A stretch of DNA of 64,000 bases from NCBI GenBank assembly GCA_963676095.1, contig OY781040.1, positions 6,696,001 through 6,760,000 of the forward strand. Reading direction: 5' to 3'. Positions within the stretch are counted from its first letter, which is position 1; every line of letters starts with the position of its first letter. The position numbers and the translations under genes were made by a program. Below, in pieces: positions 27,103 to 36,571 of this stretch. The DNA is from G963676095 sp963676095 (lineage in GTDB: Bacteria > Bacteroidota > Bacteroidia > Bacteroidales > Prolixibacteraceae). A model generated the notes under the pieces. That model did not search any database. It was given only the letters and a program-made list of their open reading frames with translations, and was not told the origin of the DNA.

Positions 27103-29469
27103 ATGAAAAGTAATTTTAAAACCATATTTAGGGAAGTTATCCGGACTCCGATGTTTTCGGTAATAAATATTTCCGGACTAGCTATCGGGATCAGTTGCAT
27201 GATACTGACTTTATTATGGGCAGGTTACGAATTGGGGTACGATGGGTTCAACAAAAATGAAGACAGGATTTACAAAATCAGCCAGGGAAAAAACTTCTCA
27301 ACAGCACCTCCTTTATTTAATCACATTCGCGACGAGTTTCCTGAAATAGAGAAAATTATACGAACCTCAAACGATGCCGAAGCATTTATAAACTGTGTTG
27401 ACGGGGACAAAAAGGTAAAAGTAAAAGATGTACTTTATACCAGTGCCGGGTTTCCCGATATTTTCACTGTTAAAACAATATGTGGTAACACAATCCTGGC
27501 ATTGAACGATCCTGAAAGCATTATTTTAACACGAAATACGGCCCTTAAAATATTCGGCAAAACCGACGTTGAGGGAAACGCAGTCCGCTACAGGACTACC
27601 TTTCCTTCCCGGGACCTGACCTTGACCGTTAAATCGGTGATAGATGATTTACCCTCCAATTCGACCTTGAAATTTGATGCAATAATTCCATTTGAAGTTT
27701 TAAATAAATTAAAACCCAATGGGATGAACCCCGATGAAAACTGGCGGGATGGTTATTGTAACCTTTATATTCTCCTGAAAAAAGGGACAGATTTCAATTT
27801 GTTTGCAAATAAACTCGAAGAATTTGGGGGCAAGCTCGAACAAAAGGTTTATGACCTCGACCCGAAAAGTCCGGAGGCAAAAGAACGAAAACTGGGACTG
27901 GTTCATTTAACCGATTTGCACTTTTTTCAGAATAACCGAAAACAACTGGTGGGTTATATCTCAATTATTGGTTTTCTTATCCTGCTAATTGCCGTCATCA
28001 ACTATGCTAACCTGTCCATTGCCAAATTATTCTCAGCCCGTCAATCATTGTACATCCGAAAGATTAACGGGGCAAACCGGTCGAGGTTGATTTTTAATAT
28101 CCTGGCCGAATCGGTACTGTATTCAATACTTGCATCTTTTGTTGCCTTACTTTTTATTTGGGCATTCAGACCATTACTGACCAAATTTCTAAATATCGAC
28201 TTGACAACCAATTTCTTTGACAACCCGGGCATTCTCGTCGCTTTTTTATTCGTATCATTATTGATAGGTGTAGTGGCTGGTTTGTACCCGGCATTAAAAC
28301 TTACTTCCGATATTCCTGCAAATCTTGCCCAAGCAGGGTTTATCAAAAGAGACAGGAATTTTGTCCGGCAATCATTGGTCGTATTTCAATTTGCCATATC
28401 CATTGCTTTAATAATCAGTGCTTCTGTTATATCTAAACAGCTTATCTTTTTTAACCGGAAAGATTTGGGGTTCAACAATCGGCAAATTGTCTATGCCAAA
28501 CTAAACGGGAACATGTATGGGAAATCGTATCGTACATTTAAAGAGAAACTACTGAAAAGCCCGAATGTTCAGAGTGTAAGTGGTTCGCAAAACGAACTGG
28601 GACAAATATGTGTTACACTCGACCGCGAAATAAACGGAACCAAAAGATACTTTCAGGAATTACCTGTTGACCCTGATTTCATTGAAACAATGGGGCTGAA
28701 GCTTGTTCAGGGAAGAAATTTCTCGTGGGATATGCAGACCGATCCTTACCAAACGCTGATTATCAGCAAAACAGCCGTAAAAGCTTTCGGGCTTGACAGC
28801 TCCAATGTAATCGGGACAGAAATATTTATGTATGACCACGTTGCAAAGGTAGTTGGTGTTGTCAAAGACTTTTATTTTCAGTCGTTCCATCATCAGCTTG
28901 ATCCGTTTATGCTGTTTTATCATCCGGGATCTATAGGTACTGTAAACATTAAAATAAGCGGGAACAATATTCAGGGAACCATCAAATATATCAATGATGT
29001 TTGGAACGAATTTTCACCTGAAATTCCGTTTGAATATCATTTCCTGGATAAAACTTATGAAGAGCTTTATAAGCAGGACAGGCAGTTCAGTAAGATCATC
29101 CTTGCTTTTCTGCTGGTATCCATATTGATTGCTTGCATGGGCTTATTGGGTCTGGTCTCGTTTACAACCGTCAGGCGCACCAAGGAAATTGGCGTTCGCA
29201 AAGTTAATGGTGCCCGCGTATCAGAAGTACTGATTATGCTCAACAAAGACTTCATAAAATGGGTAGCCATTGCCTTTGTCATTGCTACGCCAGTTGCATA
29301 CTACGCCATGAATAAATGGCTCGAAAACTTTGCCTACAAAACCACGCTTAGCTGGTGGATTTTCGCCCTGGCTGGCTTGCTTGCCCTGGGAATCGCACTA
29401 CTTACTGTAAGTTGGCAAAGCTGGAAAGCGGCAACGAGGAACCCGGTGGAGGCGTTGAGGTATGAGTAA
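27103..29469 (+). CDS. FtsX/MacB-type ABC permease P3
   Basis: 788-residue permease. Helix 1 covers about 20-42 (NISGLAIGISCMILTLLWAG), followed by DRIYKISQG, the family's N-terminal periplasmic motif. The first FtsX domain follows near 285-410 and the last one carries KEIGVRKVNGARVSEVL. Its tail begins WLENFAYKTTLSWW and matches P4 and P6 over a run of more than 30 identical bases at 29317 onward. It lies 62 bases after the orphan fragment and 26 bases before P4. Confidence 0.85.
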   Translation: MKSNFKTIFREVIRTPMFSVINISGLAIGISCMILTLLWAGYELGYDGFNKNEDRIYKISQGKNFSTAPPLFNHIRDEFPEIEKIIRTSNDAEAFINCVDGDKKVKVKDVLYTSAGFPDIFTVKTICGNTILALNDPESIILTRNTALKIFGKTDVEGNAVRYRTTFPSRDLTLTVKSVIDDLPSNSTLKFDAIIPFEVLNKLKPNGMNPDENWRDGYCNLYILLKKGTDFNLFANKLEEFGGKLEQKVYDLDPKSPEAKERKLGLVHLTDLHFFQNNRKQLVGYISIIGFLILLIAVINYANLSIAKLFSARQSLYIRKINGANRSRLIFNILAESVLYSILASFVALLFIWAFRPLLTKFLNIDLTTNFFDNPGILVAFLFVSLLIGVVAGLYPALKLTSDIPANLAQAGFIKRDRNFVRQSLVVFQFAISIALIISASVISKQLIFFNRKDLGFNNRQIVYAKLNGNMYGKSYRTFKEKLLKSPNVQSVSGSQNELGQICVTLDREINGTKRYFQELPVDPDFIETMGLKLVQGRNFSWDMQTDPYQTLIISKTAVKAFGLDSSNVIGTEIFMYDHVAKVVGVVKDFYFQSFHHQLDPFMLFYHPGSIGTVNIKISGNNIQGTIKYINDVWNEFSPEIPFEYHFLDKTYEELYKQDRQFSKIILAFLLVSILIACMGLLGLVSFTTVRRTKEIGVRKVNGARVSEVLIMLNKDFIKWVAIAFVIATPVAYYAMNKWLENFAYKTTLSWWIFALAGLLALGIALLTVSWQSWKAATRNPVEALRYE

Positions 29470-29495
29470 TTTTTAACAACTTAGAACAGAAAAAA

Positions 29496-31832
29496 ATGAA
29501 TCGCTTCAATCTGAAATTAGCCATTCGCAACCTGGCAAAAAATAAAGTCTATTCGTTTCTGATTATCGGAGGGTTTGCCATCGGGTTTGCAGCCTGCATA
29601 CTCATCGGTTTGTACTACCAGACCGAAACAAGCGTGAACAAAAATTTTGCCAATCACCGTCGGATTTACAGACTTTACGACGTTAAAATGAACCGTTGTA
29701 ACCTCAACTGGGACTTGTATCCGGTACTTACAAGCGATTACTTTGCTGTTGAAAATGCCTGCCCGCTCGATTACTCCTCAGGAATTCCGTTTACAGTAAA
29801 AAACGAACAAGCTCACACTTATACCGAAATTGAGTATTTATTAGCCACGACCAATAATTTCTTTAAGATATTTTCGGTTGAAATGACAGAAAGTGTGGGT
29901 GTTAAACCTTTTGAAGATAAAGAATCTGTGGTGATTTCAAAACAGGTTGCACAGAAGCTTTTCGGTTCGCAAAATCCGCTGGGACAACAGGTGAATGTGG
30001 GCAATTATTTTGTAGGAACAGTAACCGGAATTTTCGACAAACTGCCCGCCAATTCGAGTTTTCAGGCCGATGTTATCCTGAACAGCGAAAACCAGAAGTT
30101 CAGGATGTCAAACACTGTCAGCAATGGGAAAAGATACAATCCCAGCAACCATTTTGTGATGCTGAAAGAGGGAACCGACCCGCAGTTTTTTGCCGGTGAA
30201 CTGAACAAATCGGCAACACTCAAAGCATTGGATACCGACAGCCTGGCACTGCAAAAACTCGACGATATTTACCTTTCTGAACTCACGATAAAAAGCCGCC
30301 ATGCCAAAGGAAACCCCGTTTTGTTAAAAATATTTCTGGCCATTGCAGCACTCATACTACTGCTTTCGAGCATCAATTATCTGAATTTTTCGATTTCGAT
30401 GCAATACGCCAAACTGAAAGAAATTGGCATTCACAAAGTAAACGGCGCCGGATGGAAAGAGCTGGTAAAATCCACATTTGCCGAAGTCACCCTCGGGATT
30501 CTGATTTCACTTGTATTTTCGATAATTATCACGCTTTTTGCAATTCCTTATTCCGAAAAACTGTTTGGGAAAGCAATCAATTCAGAATTGAGTTCCTGGA
30601 TTTCGGTTGCCCCTTTCTTTTTGATAACTGTAGTTTTCGTGATTCTGATAAACAGTCTCGCCCCTATTTTTATTCTGTCGAAATTCAGGATTACCGAGTT
30701 TCTTTCCGGGTTCAAGGGAAAACGAAACAGCCGTCAGATAGGCAAACAGGTCATGCTCACTTTTCAGCTCACTGTGTCAATAGCGCTTATTGCCGTTGTA
30801 ATGATTATTTTCAAACAACTCAGTTTTGTACAACATTCTGATATGGGTTTCAACCGTGAAATGCTGGTTCGGATCGACATTCCCGTTAAATTTCAGAAAA
30901 CAGAAGCGCTGAACCAGGAAATCGGGAAACTTCCGTTTGTTACTGCTACGGCCTTAAGCTCAGGCTGTCCGGGAATGATTAATCACAAAATGGAAACAGG
31001 TTCCGAAGGGAAAAATTTCGACATCAACATCATTCCGGTTGGAAGCAATTTTTTGAAAACGATGGGAATAGAATTGATAGCTGGTCGTGATTTTATGGAA
31101 AGCGAAATCAAAAGAGCCTGCCTGATAAACGAAGAAGCCCTGAAACAATACGGGTGGGACAGTTTTGAAGGGAAGAAATATGAAAACGGAGAAGATGGCG
31201 GATATAATGTGGTTGGCATTATGAAAGATTTTAAGTTCGAATCGTTTCATTCAAAAGTTGAACCACTGGCAATTGTTTTCGACGGAGCACCTTCTGGAAA
31301 TGTACTTTCGGTAAAACTGTCACCCGGAAATACCGGGCAGCAAATTAGCCGGATAGCGCAAGTATGGAAAACCATTTCGCCCTACGAACCTATGAACCTT
31401 GTTTTTTACGATGATTATTTTCAGGCTATGTATTCCAAAGAGGAAAAGATGGCAAGCTCCATTACTTTCTTTTCGCTGATTGCGGTTGTGCTTACCTGTA
31501 TGGGCATTCTTGGTCAGATTTTTATGATTTGCCTGAATAGGATCAAAGAAATCGGCATCCGCAAAATAAACGGCGCCACCATCTCCGAAGTGATGGCCAT
31601 GCTCAACCGCGACTTTGTAAAATGGGTAGCCATCGCCTTTGTAATAGCCACTCCGGTTGCATATTATGCCATGAGCAAATGGCTCGAAAACTTTGCCTAC
31701 AAAACCACGCTCAGCTGGTGGATTTTCGCCCTGGCAGGGTTGTTGGCTTTGTGGATTGCATTGTTAACGGTTAGTTGGCAGAGTTGGAGGGCAGCTACGA
31801 GGAATCCGGTGGAGGCGCTGAGGTACGAATAA
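29496..31832 (+). CDS. FtsX/MacB-type ABC permease P4
   Basis: 778-residue permease with the standard two-module topology. The basic lead KLAIRNLAKNKVYSF precedes helix 1, and RRIYRLYDV follows it. The last module reads KEIGIRKINGATISEVM. The final helix has a Gly-to-Trp change (LLALWIALL where the others have LLALGIALL), a single-codon difference. The tail otherwise is the array constant. Spacing is 25 bases to P5. Confidence 0.85.
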   Translation: MNRFNLKLAIRNLAKNKVYSFLIIGGFAIGFAACILIGLYYQTETSVNKNFANHRRIYRLYDVKMNRCNLNWDLYPVLTSDYFAVENACPLDYSSGIPFTVKNEQAHTYTEIEYLLATTNNFFKIFSVEMTESVGVKPFEDKESVVISKQVAQKLFGSQNPLGQQVNVGNYFVGTVTGIFDKLPANSSFQADVILNSENQKFRMSNTVSNGKRYNPSNHFVMLKEGTDPQFFAGELNKSATLKALDTDSLALQKLDDIYLSELTIKSRHAKGNPVLLKIFLAIAALILLLSSINYLNFSISMQYAKLKEIGIHKVNGAGWKELVKSTFAEVTLGILISLVFSIIITLFAIPYSEKLFGKAINSELSSWISVAPFFLITVVFVILINSLAPIFILSKFRITEFLSGFKGKRNSRQIGKQVMLTFQLTVSIALIAVVMIIFKQLSFVQHSDMGFNREMLVRIDIPVKFQKTEALNQEIGKLPFVTATALSSGCPGMINHKMETGSEGKNFDINIIPVGSNFLKTMGIELIAGRDFMESEIKRACLINEEALKQYGWDSFEGKKYENGEDGGYNVVGIMKDFKFESFHSKVEPLAIVFDGAPSGNVLSVKLSPGNTGQQISRIAQVWKTISPYEPMNLVFYDDYFQAMYSKEEKMASSITFFSLIAVVLTCMGILGQIFMICLNRIKEIGIRKINGATISEVMAMLNRDFVKWVAIAFVIATPVAYYAMSKWLENFAYKTTLSWWIFALAGLLALWIALLTVSWQSWRAATRNPVEALRYE

Positions 31833-31857
31833 GTCATTAATAAAAGAGAGTAACATC

Positions 31858-34182
31858 ATGTTATACCAAATTATACAAGCCATACGGTTTTTGCGAAGAA
31901 ACTTGAACTATGTATTTACCAGCGTACTGGGATTGAGCATTTCTTTAACACTTATTGTTTTATTGCTGAACTACATGTACGATGAATACCATGTAGATGC
32001 CTATCACACAAACGCAGATAAAATTTATCAGGTTTTACATTCAGATGAATGTGCTTTTTCACCTCCATTTTGCCAGTATCTGGACGATCATGTAGGTGAA
32101 ATTACTTCATATTGCAGAACCTTTTGTTCGTCGGGAGTTATAAAAACAGAAGACAACTTGGGGCAATCGGATCGGTGTTTTTATGCTGATCCCAATTTTT
32201 TTACCCTATTTTCTTTCCCGATGGTTGTGGGCAATCCAAAACATGTTCTTGATCTGCGTAACTCGGTTGTCTTGAGCGAAAGTTTTGCCAAAACCATATT
32301 TAAAGAAGAGGACCCTATGGGGAAGAAAGTGGTTTTTAATAGCAAGCTTACTTATTATGTTTCAGGTATTGCTGCCGATTTTAACGAAAGCACCCATTTC
32401 AAATCCGTCGATGTTATTTTCCCGTTTCAAGCCATGGAAGATTTGTTTGGAGAAAAAAGTGGTTACCTGTCGCAATACTCCTGGCGTTTTTTATTGCCGG
32501 CGTTATATGTTAAAGCCGATCATGAAATTTCCAAAGCAACCTGCAAATCCCTTTTGGACGATTTAAATAAATGGTACTGGCTTTTTAGCGATAATCCCAA
32601 TTCCAACCTTAGTTTTCAACCCTTAAAAAAGGCATACCTTAACCCGGTTAAATATGGGTACGATCCCAATGTACGGTCCGGAAACGAAAATGTACTGCGA
32701 CTGATTTTATTTATTGTTTTGGCCGTTTGTGTAATTGCATTTATCAACTTTATTAACCTTACCATTTCAAAAGCCAATGTCCGCTTACCTGAGTTCGGTA
32801 TTAAACGTATTAACGGAGCGGGTTTTGGTTCGTTTGTTTTTAGATTCTTGGTCGAACAAATCCTGGTAGTATCAGTCACGCTGGTTGTGTCCATTTTTTT
32901 TATATTGCTGAGCTTGCCATTTTATAATCAGCTATTGAATTATCACCTCACTTTTACATCTATTCTACAAAAGGAATATTTTCTTGAGACAATTGCAGCA
33001 TTTGCCCTGTTGGTGATAAGTTCAGGAACCGTTGTAATGTTATTGATTTTGTTGAGGGCAACGGCAAAACGCCAGTTTTTATTAAAAAGCAATTCAGAAA
33101 TTGGTTTAGTACAAAAAGCGCTTTTAGTAGCACAATATACCATGTCTATTTCATTGATTATTTCGATGCTTGTAATTGTTAAGCAGAATCATTTTATCGA
33201 AAATTTCAATTATGGGTTTAACAAAACCAACATTCTTTATATAAAGTTAGATCGTGAATTTGTAGGAAAGGCCGTGGCTTTTAAATCGGAAATTGAAAAA
33301 ATTGCCGGAGTAAAATCCGTATCACTTTGCAATGGAATGCCCGGTACGGGTATTTTTAATCTCCGGTTTGAGAAGGATAGAAAGCCCAAGAACATTGATT
33401 TATTCAATATTGATGCCGATTTCTTTAAAACCATGGAAATACCCGATGGCAGTCATGGAGAACTGGCCGATGACGAATGCTGGATTAACCGTTCGGCTGC
33501 TAAAGAATTAGACTATGATGAATCAGTGGGTTTTATCGAATTTCAAGAATTTAATGAATCCCGGAAATTAAAAGTAAAAGGTGTTTTGGCAGATATGAAC
33601 TTTCATTCGCTGTACCAGACTGCCCAACCCACCATTTTCAGTAAACTAAACACATCAAAGTTTATCGATTATCTATTAGTGAAAATTGAAAACTCGAAAG
33701 TACCCAAATTTCTTTCACAGGCCAAACAATCATATGTTAATTTTTCCTCTGAGTATCCATTTGAGTATGCCTTTGTAAACGACAAGATAAATCAGGTTTA
33801 TGCTAAAGATTATCAAACTTTAAAACTGGTAGTCTGGTTTGCCGTATTTGGAATAATTTTATCATCGTTCGGCATGGTATCTTTGACCTTGCTGCTTTTA
33901 TTAAACAAAACCAAAGAGATTTGCATCCGCAAGGTCAATGGTGCAAGAGTCTTTGAAGTACTGATGGTATTAAATTCCTATTACATAACTTGGATAAGCA
34001 TTGCATTTGTCATTTCATGCCCGATTGCTTATTATTTAATGAGCAATTGGCTTGAAAACTTTGCCTACAAAACCACGCTTAGTTGGTGGATTTTCGCCCT
34101 GGGAATTGTACTACTTACTGTTAGCTGGCAAAGCTGGAAAGCGGCTACGAGGAACCCGGTGGAGGCGTTGAGGTATGAGTAG
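31858..34182 (+). CDS. FtsX/MacB-type ABC permease P5, shortened last helix
   Basis: 774-residue permease. The N-terminal module is normal (SVLGLSISLTLIVLLLNYMY helix, DKIYQVLHS). The last module has KEICIRKVNGARVFEVL and then a region (about 690-725) that differs from P1-P4 (SYYITWISIAFVISCPIAYY). The constant tail resumes at NWLENFAYKTTL. Inside it, six residues are missing (WWIFALGIVLLTV against WWIFALAGLLALGIALLTV), which leaves about 15 hydrophobic residues for the last helix. The frame is kept. The gene may be impaired even though it is open throughout. Confidence 0.83.
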   Translation: MLYQIIQAIRFLRRNLNYVFTSVLGLSISLTLIVLLLNYMYDEYHVDAYHTNADKIYQVLHSDECAFSPPFCQYLDDHVGEITSYCRTFCSSGVIKTEDNLGQSDRCFYADPNFFTLFSFPMVVGNPKHVLDLRNSVVLSESFAKTIFKEEDPMGKKVVFNSKLTYYVSGIAADFNESTHFKSVDVIFPFQAMEDLFGEKSGYLSQYSWRFLLPALYVKADHEISKATCKSLLDDLNKWYWLFSDNPNSNLSFQPLKKAYLNPVKYGYDPNVRSGNENVLRLILFIVLAVCVIAFINFINLTISKANVRLPEFGIKRINGAGFGSFVFRFLVEQILVVSVTLVVSIFFILLSLPFYNQLLNYHLTFTSILQKEYFLETIAAFALLVISSGTVVMLLILLRATAKRQFLLKSNSEIGLVQKALLVAQYTMSISLIISMLVIVKQNHFIENFNYGFNKTNILYIKLDREFVGKAVAFKSEIEKIAGVKSVSLCNGMPGTGIFNLRFEKDRKPKNIDLFNIDADFFKTMEIPDGSHGELADDECWINRSAAKELDYDESVGFIEFQEFNESRKLKVKGVLADMNFHSLYQTAQPTIFSKLNTSKFIDYLLVKIENSKVPKFLSQAKQSYVNFSSEYPFEYAFVNDKINQVYAKDYQTLKLVVWFAVFGIILSSFGMVSLTLLLLLNKTKEICIRKVNGARVFEVLMVLNSYYITWISIAFVISCPIAYYLMSNWLENFAYKTTLSWWIFALGIVLLTVSWQSWKAATRNPVEALRYE

Positions 34183-34213
34183 CTGTTTTGCTATAAGATT
34201 AAAAAGATAATCT

Positions 34214-36544
34214 ATGAAACCATTTAAATTTCAAGACTTAGGGAACTACAAATTACTAAATATTGCAGGACTTTCTATTGGAATTGCTTGTGTTCTGGGC
34301 ATTATGCTGTGGGTTGACGACGAATTAAAATTTGATTCATTCAATAAAAATTCTGACAGGATATACCGGGTTTTAGCGGAAGAGAACGGGATGGAAGGAT
34401 ACACAAATTCGGCTATGACGATGCCACCTCTCGCTGAAGCCTTGAAAGAGAAACTCCCTGAAGTTGAAAAAGCAACCAACTTCGAAGCTGACTGGCAGGT
34501 TGTGGTAAAAGCTGGCGACAACTATTTGAACGAAGAGGGGATGGCGGTAGTTGGGAAAAGCTTTTTCGATTTGTTTTCTTTCCCTTTTGTAAAAGGAAAC
34601 CCGGGGCTTTTAGACTCGGAGAAATATGCCGTGGTACTTTCAGAGAAAACGGCAAGGAAATATTTTGGAGAAGAAGATGGACTTGGCAAACAATTAGAAA
34701 TCAATAAAATCCCGGTAAAAGTTGTTGCAATATTCAAGAATATCAATTACAATTCACACATCCGTTTTGATATGGCTATCCCGGAAGAGCTAGGGATAAG
34801 TATGTTTGGCCGGAAAAAAGGAAGTTGGAATAACCAATGCCTGTACACTTATGTCCAGGTTATGCCAAATGTATCATCGCAACTCATCGCTTCCAAAATA
34901 TACAACTTTATCGAGAAAAACATTAATCCTGAAAGGAAAGTTAAGTTGTTTCCGCAGGCTTTAAAAGATATTCATTTTCACAAAGGACTGGCTGATGAAG
35001 ATTACACCCAGCTTGGCGATAAAAGATATGTTTACATTTTCTCGTTTATGGGACTGTTTATTTTGATCCTGGCCTGTGTCAATTACATTAACCTGTCAAC
35101 GGCAGTTTCCGAAAAAGACATCAAAGCAAACAGTATCCGCAAAATATTGGGAGCCAGCAAAAGGAAATTATTAGGGAAATCAGTACTAAAGTCTGTGCAG
35201 ATTTCCGTCGTGGCTACCGGAATAGCGCTTGGCTTTTTATTCTTGGTACTTCCCTTTCTTAATGCATTAACCAGGAAAAGTCTCGCGTTTGATTTTCAGA
35301 ACCCGTTACATCTCTTTGTCCTTATTTTCGTAGCTCTTTTTTCAGGGATTCTTTCGGGGCTGTATCCTGCTTTTTACCTGACTTCATTTTCTCCCATCGG
35401 GGCGAATAAAATAAAAAAGACACACACAGTACAATGGCAACGGAAAGGGTTGGTTGTTTTCCAGTTTTCACTGTCTATTTTCCTGATTATTGCCACCCTT
35501 GTCAGTTTTAAACAGTTCAATCATTTCCGGCAAATAAATCTAGGTTTTGACAAAGAACATACAGTTTATTTCCCTTTGAAAACAGAGAATTCAGGCTATC
35601 AGATACTGAAAGAACGGTTAATGAAAATTCCAGGGATTGAGATGGTAGCCGGGAAAGACTATTATTCTCCATCAATCATTAATACGACAGCGGTCAGATT
35701 GCCGGGAAAAGAAATGGATAATATGTTTTCAGAGAATCGTATTGATGAAAATTTCTTTTCGTTATTGAAGGTGAATTTTACAGATGGGCAAAACTTTTCT
35801 GTAGATAACAGAAGCGAATGGGAACAGACAGTTATTATCAACGAGAAAGCGAAAGAGCTTATGGCGGTCGATAATCCTGTTGGTATGTTTTTAAAGTTTT
35901 GGAACAGGCAATTTAAAATTATTGGGGTAATTGGGGAAACTCATTTCCAATCGCTGAATAAAAGCCTCCAACCGGAGCTTTATACATATGTAAGCGACCC
36001 ACACTACATTTTTGTGAAATACGGGAACAATCCCACTATTTCAGTCAATCATTTAATAGGCCAAATCGGCACAACAGTTAAGGAGATTTATCCTGAAGCC
36101 CCTGTTAATATTCAATTCTTAGACTTGACTTATGCCAATCTCTATGAAAATGATAAACGGATCGGTACTATTTTTTGCATTGTGGCGGTAATAGCAATTC
36201 TCATATCCTGTTTAGGTTTATTCGGGTTAAGTTCTTACAGTTCAGAAAAACGCACTAAAGAAATCGGCATACGAAAAGTGAATGGTGCCAAAATATCTGA
36301 AATATTAACCATGCTCAACCGCGACTTTTTGAAATGGGTAGCCATCGCCTTTGTCATCGCCACACCCATCGCTTACTACGCCATGAACAAATGGCTCGAA
36401 AACTTTGCCTACAAAACCACGCTGAGTTGGTGGATTTTCGCCCTGGCTGGCTTGCTTGCATTGGGGATTGCATTGTTGACTGTGAGTTGGCAAAGTTGGC
36501 GGGCGGCTACGAGAAACCCGGTGGAAGCGCTGAGGTATGAATAG
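34214..36544 (+). CDS. FtsX/MacB-type ABC permease P6
   Basis: 776-residue permease. The N-terminus is shorter than in its siblings: MKPFKFQDLGNYKLLNIAG goes almost straight into helix 1 and lacks the usual basic R/K-rich lead. The DRIYRVLAE motif follows. The last module reads KEIGIRKVNGAKISEIL, identical in this motif to that of P2 except for one residue (Ile for Val). The tail is constant and ends in TAG. Spacing to P7 is 27 bases. Confidence 0.85.
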   Translation: MKPFKFQDLGNYKLLNIAGLSIGIACVLGIMLWVDDELKFDSFNKNSDRIYRVLAEENGMEGYTNSAMTMPPLAEALKEKLPEVEKATNFEADWQVVVKAGDNYLNEEGMAVVGKSFFDLFSFPFVKGNPGLLDSEKYAVVLSEKTARKYFGEEDGLGKQLEINKIPVKVVAIFKNINYNSHIRFDMAIPEELGISMFGRKKGSWNNQCLYTYVQVMPNVSSQLIASKIYNFIEKNINPERKVKLFPQALKDIHFHKGLADEDYTQLGDKRYVYIFSFMGLFILILACVNYINLSTAVSEKDIKANSIRKILGASKRKLLGKSVLKSVQISVVATGIALGFLFLVLPFLNALTRKSLAFDFQNPLHLFVLIFVALFSGILSGLYPAFYLTSFSPIGANKIKKTHTVQWQRKGLVVFQFSLSIFLIIATLVSFKQFNHFRQINLGFDKEHTVYFPLKTENSGYQILKERLMKIPGIEMVAGKDYYSPSIINTTAVRLPGKEMDNMFSENRIDENFFSLLKVNFTDGQNFSVDNRSEWEQTVIINEKAKELMAVDNPVGMFLKFWNRQFKIIGVIGETHFQSLNKSLQPELYTYVSDPHYIFVKYGNNPTISVNHLIGQIGTTVKEIYPEAPVNIQFLDLTYANLYENDKRIGTIFCIVAVIAILISCLGLFGLSSYSSEKRTKEIGIRKVNGAKISEILTMLNRDFLKWVAIAFVIATPIAYYAMNKWLENFAYKTTLSWWIFALAGLLALGIALLTVSWQSWRAATRNPVEALRYE

Positions 36545-36571
36545 TCAATTATAAGTAATAAAACAATTACG

